The translations under genes were made by a program, and so were the position numbers. The notes beneath the pieces were generated by a model. The model was not told where the DNA came from and made no database searches. It worked only from the letters and a program-made list of their open reading frames with translations. From positions 1 through 39,343 of the forward strand of contig JAIXKR010000044.1 in assembly GCA_026932235.1 (NCBI GenBank): DNA of 39,343 nucleotides, given 5' to 3'. Position 1 is the stretch's first letter; each line of letters begins with the position of its first letter. Positions 38,100-39,343 of this stretch are shown here, in pieces. The stretch comes from Burkholderiales bacterium. Lineage in GTDB: Bacteria; Pseudomonadota; Gammaproteobacteria; Burkholderiales; Burkholderiaceae_C.

Positions 38100-39023
38100 T
38101 TAGGTCGGGCGCGGTGGATCGCCTGGGGGCGGCATCGGCCCGTCGATACCCCGTACGCCGTCGATGAGGCCGCGCCACATCATGCGCAGGTTGGCCAACC
38201 GGCCCGGAGCCAGCACGCCGAAATACAGCAGCAGTGACAGCAGCTGGCGCAGGTCAGCGCGGCGCCAAGCCGTAGCGGAATGCGGCAGCCTGCGCAGCAG
38301 CAGGCCATTGCGGACCCTGTAGTAGTAGCGGAACGGCGCATGCAAGGCGAGCTCGCGCCAGCGTCCGAACCACAGCCGGATCTGCCGCTGTCCCAGGCAA
38401 TGCTGCAGCCTGGCCGCGGGCACGCCGAGCAGGCGCCAGCCGCGCCAGGCTGCGCGCAGGCACCAGTCGGTGTCGACCTTGTCGATGAAGAGCTCTTCGG
38501 CCATCGGGCCGACCTCGTCCCAGGCGGCACGGGGAATGAGCGTTCCCGAAGCGATGAGCATGTCGCAGTCGATCCAGCGTTCGGCGGCGAGGGGAGCCAC
38601 CGCGACGTAGCGGCCGGAGCGAAAGCGCACGAAACCCTCGCTGTGTCCGTCGGCGTCGACCACCAAGGGCCCGACGGCTGCAACGCGGTCCCCGGCTGAG
38701 GCGGCGTGCAGGGCCGTCGACAGTTGTTCGACCATGTCCGGCGCGGGCAGGCTGTCCTGGTCGAGCAGCAGCACGAAGCCTGCGCCCGCGGCCCAGGCTG
38801 CCGCTGCGCCGTGGTTCTGCGCGCTCGCCACACCTTCGTTGCGTGGCAGCCGGAGCAGACGCACCGCGCTCGGGAGTGCGGGCAGCGCCGGGCTGTCGTT
38901 GTCGACGACGATGATCGATCCGACCTGGGGCTCCAGCGCCGTCAGCAAGGCCGAAAGCCCGTGCGCATCCGGTCGATAGCTGATCACGACGGCGGTGACA
39001 TCGGCGGCGCAAGTGCTGCTCAT
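38100..39023 (-). CDS. GT2 family glycosyltransferase, rhamnosyltransferase-like
   Basis: The 307-residue single-domain glycosyltransferase resembles RfbF/rhamnosyltransferases. Features are ADVTAVVISYRPD at the N-terminus, VVDNDS (residues 39-44), NEGVASAQNHGA (62-73), LLLDQDS (85-91, the DxD-like motif) and a later ELFIDKVDTDWCLRAAWRGW segment with the catalytic-base region. The C-terminal RYYYRVRNGLLLRRL is typical of this subgroup. ATG 39023 is chosen because the conserved region begins shortly after it; an in-frame ATG at 39080 would add a nonconserved 19-residue extension. The gene ends 53 bp before the start of the larger glycosyltransferase and is read in the same direction, so the two may be co-transcribed. 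Confidence 0.88.
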   Translation of the reverse strand: MSSTCAADVTAVVISYRPDAHGLSALLTALEPQVGSIIVVDNDSPALPALPSAVRLLRLPRNEGVASAQNHGAAAAWAAGAGFVLLLDQDSLPAPDMVEQLSTALHAASAGDRVAAVGPLVVDADGHSEGFVRFRSGRYVAVAPLAAERWIDCDMLIASGTLIPRAAWDEVGPMAEELFIDKVDTDWCLRAAWRGWRLLGVPAARLQHCLGQRQIRLWFGRWRELALHAPFRYYYRVRNGLLLRRLPHSATAWRRADLRQLLSLLLYFGVLAPGRLANLRMMWRGLIDGVRGIDGPMPPPGDPPRPT

Positions 39024-39234
39024 GGATCGAAGTGTCCTGCAGGCCGCAGCGGCTTCGATCGCAGCCTGCATCGATATCATCGCGGCCCCGGCATACCGGC
39101 CGCGCCGGAACTGGTCCTCGCCTGCCCGGCTTCTTGCTTCTGCGTCCCATTGTCATGCCCTTGACCCGCCGCCCGCACCTCTCGCTTCCGATTGCGCCTG
39201 TTGCCGGGCAGGGCCTGCCGTCGGATGGCGCGGC

Positions 39235-39343
39235 ATGAGCAGCAGTTCCTGGTGGCTATTCGTGCGCTTCGCGCAGCGCGAGGTGAGCAACCGCTTCGCC
39301 GGCTCGCTGCTGGGCGGGCTGTGGGCGCTGCTGCACCCGCTGG
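39235..39343 (+). CDS. ABC-2 type polysaccharide export permease, N-terminal fragment (runs off the window)
   Basis: The first 36 codons are present, opening MSSSSWWLFVRFAQREVSNR, with FAGSLLGGLWALLHPL next. This is the conserved cytoplasmic N-terminus and start of the first helix of Wzm/KpsM-type permeases (pattern R-E-x3-R-F-x-G-S-x-L-G-x-L-W). Such permeases export O-antigen or capsular polysaccharide with a Wzt ATPase partner. It diverges from the two glycosyltransferase genes across a 211-bp intergenic region that shows no other gene. The rest lies outside the window. Confidence 0.82.
   Translation, partial: MSSSSWWLFVRFAQREVSNRFAGSLLGGLWALLHPL

Noticed and set aside
39032-39238. A 68-codon plus-strand frame upstream of the export permease
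   Set aside because: Basic, low-complexity translation overlapping the divergent promoter region and the 5' end of the rhamnosyltransferase-like gene.

Overview
The window is GC-rich, densely coded bacterial chromosome. Gene content and order point to a betaproteobacterium, most likely Burkholderiales of the Rubrivivax/Leptothrix/Methylibium type. The signs are a TorF-like porin gene ahead of glnK-amtB, the GshA-type glutamate-cysteine ligase, a complete atpIBEFHAGDC operon, the hemE-priA neighbourhood, and a periplasmic cytochrome c' beside a cytochrome b561. This assignment rests on recognised families and gene order, not on a database search. No rRNA, tRNA, CRISPR array or intact insertion sequence was seen.

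Layout. 1-2862: the 5' part of comM (minus strand) diverges from a nitrogen-control operon of porin, PII protein GlnK and ammonium channel AmtB. Its upstream region carries a near-consensus sigma-54 promoter and two NtrC-like dyads. 2960-8355: the two glutathione synthesis genes gshA and gshB, with a Kup potassium transporter and a BenE-family permease between them. 8423-10330: an ABC-F ATPase of the Uup type, converging on an unrecognised conserved-looking protein (10363-11121). 11343-13905: three overlapping genes, a PLP aminotransferase, a VOC-fold protein and an AlaX-type alanyl-tRNA editing protein. 13890-15783: cytochrome c', cytochrome b561 and a GNAT acetyltransferase. 15811-17964: DsbD, diverging from the ATP synthase operon (18162-25374). 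25393-28513: an AcuI-like reductase and a LemA/TPM-domain trio, all on the minus strand. 28573-32165: hemE and priA, separated by an unusual intergenic region with DnaA-box-like sites and inverted repeats. 32171-33136: an AEC-family permease.

From 33137 the character changes. About 735 bp hold only broken genes: a frameshifted PhoD phosphatase fragment and the C-terminal part of an IS630-type transposase. Beyond this lies the edge of a surface-polysaccharide cluster: a 1391-residue protein with three GT2 domains and one GT4 domain, a rhamnosyltransferase-like GT2, and the start of an ABC-2 polysaccharide-export permease that runs off the window.

Most of the window is core metabolism and energy conversion. 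The best candidates for something less ordinary are the fused four-domain glycosyltransferase and the IS-scarred junction beside it, the transporter pair inserted between gshA and gshB, the DnaA-box and inverted-repeat region before priA, and three genes whose -10-like elements sit so close to the start codon that their mRNAs may be leaderless. No wholly new system is evident from the sequence alone.
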